Origin: Candidatus Delongbacteria bacterium
GTDB lineage: Bacteria; Delongbacteria; UBA4055
Assembly (NCBI GenBank): GCA_016938535.1
Contig: JAFGUL010000216.1
Location: 1 to 5,800, forward strand
Direction of reading: 5' to 3'
Length of the DNA: 5,800 nucleotides
Position 1 is the first letter of the stretch. The number at the start of each line of letters is the position of its first letter. Shown here one piece after another: positions 5,361 through 5,800 of the stretch. The notes under the pieces are model-generated. The model did not search any database and was not told where the DNA came from. It saw nothing but the letters and a program-made list of their open reading frames with translations. Both the position numbers and the translations under genes were made by a program.

Positions 5361-5800
5361 ATGAAGAAAATTTTACTAATTATGCTGGCTCTATGCGTTA
5401 TAGTATTCGCAAAAACGATCACGGGAGAATCATCATATACTTTCGGAGAAAGCGAGAGTATCATTCAAGCGAAGAAGACCTGTAAGCAGCTTGCGATCAA
5501 GAACGCGGTGGAAAGTTTCGCGACCTACATCGAAAGCGAAAGCGTCATCAGGGACTTTGTAACTGAAAAGGATGTGATCGTAGCCAGATCGCTTGCACTG
5601 GTAAGAGATGTCGAAGTTCTCGAGGAGAAGATGGATCTTGCCAATATGTCTATATTCTATAAGATCAAAGGTGAAATAAACGAGCAGGAAGTAATAGACG
5701 CTTTGAAGCAGAAATCCGCTGACGGAACGATAGATGAAATTAAAAGATCCGGATTATATTATTTCGGCGAAGCCGATAACGCAAACGCCCGTGAGGCGGA
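5361..5800 (+). CDS. Exported protein with LPP20/FlgT-N-like repeats, 3' end outside window
   Basis: A frame open from the ATG at 5361 to the window edge, 146 complete codons seen. AAGGTG lies just ahead of the ATG. MKKILLIMLALCVIVFA is a signal peptide; the Cys at residue 12 is not in a proper lipobox, so a lipoprotein is unlikely. Residues about 20-115 (GESSYTFGESESIIQAKKTC, then LAIKNAVESFATYIESESVI) have the pattern of a glycine-containing strand, then a helix beginning with Ala-Lys and rich in Ala. This recalls LPP20 and the FlgT N-terminal domain, seen in secreted envelope proteins. Around residue 133 YYFGEADNANAREA resembles YTFGESESIIQAKK at 26-39, so a second copy probably begins there. 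Starts 37 bases after the third paralog on the same strand, so likely in the same operon. It lacks the trio's N-terminal module, and its codons are richer in G+C. Family assignment is tentative; the reading frame and export signal are solid. Confidence 0.85.
   Translation, partial: MKKILLIMLALCVIVFAKTITGESSYTFGESESIIQAKKTCKQLAIKNAVESFATYIESESVIRDFVTEKDVIVARSLALVRDVEVLEEKMDLANMSIFYKIKGEINEQEVIDALKQKSADGTIDEIKRSGLYYFGEADNANAREA

Noticed and set aside
5361..5420. Lipoprotein signal in the last gene because of Cys12
   Set aside because: The residues before it (LAL) break the lipobox, and Cys sits inside the hydrophobic core instead of at its end.

Overview
The window is protein-coding from end to end and reads entirely on the + strand. 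It holds five genes: a 3' fragment of a D-2-hydroxyacid dehydrogenase (2-970), three tandem paralogous secreted proteins (1036-2334, 2358-3749, 3767-5323), and the 5' part of another exported protein (5361 to the window end). The family content points to a Gram-negative bacterium of the wider Fibrobacteres-Chlorobi-Bacteroidetes group or an uncultured relative such as Cloacimonadota or Delongbacteria. The clues are PEGA domains, SUMF1/FGE-like domains and a Fibrobacter succinogenes major paralogous domain behind Sec signal peptides. Clear Shine-Dalgarno sequences and a TTGACA-type promoter candidate argue against a typical Bacteroidota member. This placement is inference.

Layout. The dehydrogenase frame is open to the left edge, so its start lies outside the window and the GTG at 104 is internal. 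A 65-base gap follows, with a good sigma70-like promoter candidate (980-1008) and a purine-rich ribosome site. Then come four genes with gaps of only 23, 17 and 37 bases, probably one operon. The three middle genes share a signal peptide, a roughly 105-residue N-terminal module that I cannot name, and a PEGA domain. They differ at the C-terminus: two carry SUMF1/FGE-like domains without the catalytic cysteine pair, and the third carries a middle domain I do not recognise plus a Fib_succ_major domain. The fifth gene starts with a signal peptide and an LPP20/FlgT-N-like region that seems to begin a second copy just before the window ends.

How they may work together. The trio looks like one surface or periplasmic anchoring module carrying interchangeable C-terminal heads, built by duplication and domain swapping. 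The heads are probably binding domains rather than enzymes. The dehydrogenase is a cytoplasmic housekeeping-type enzyme of different base composition and probably belongs to another transcription unit.

Most striking points: the first paralog appears to begin at an ATC codon, since no ATG, GTG or TTG lies in frame ahead of its signal peptide; the shared N-terminal module; and the domain swapping. I saw no RNA genes, mobile elements, CRISPR arrays or convincing terminators.
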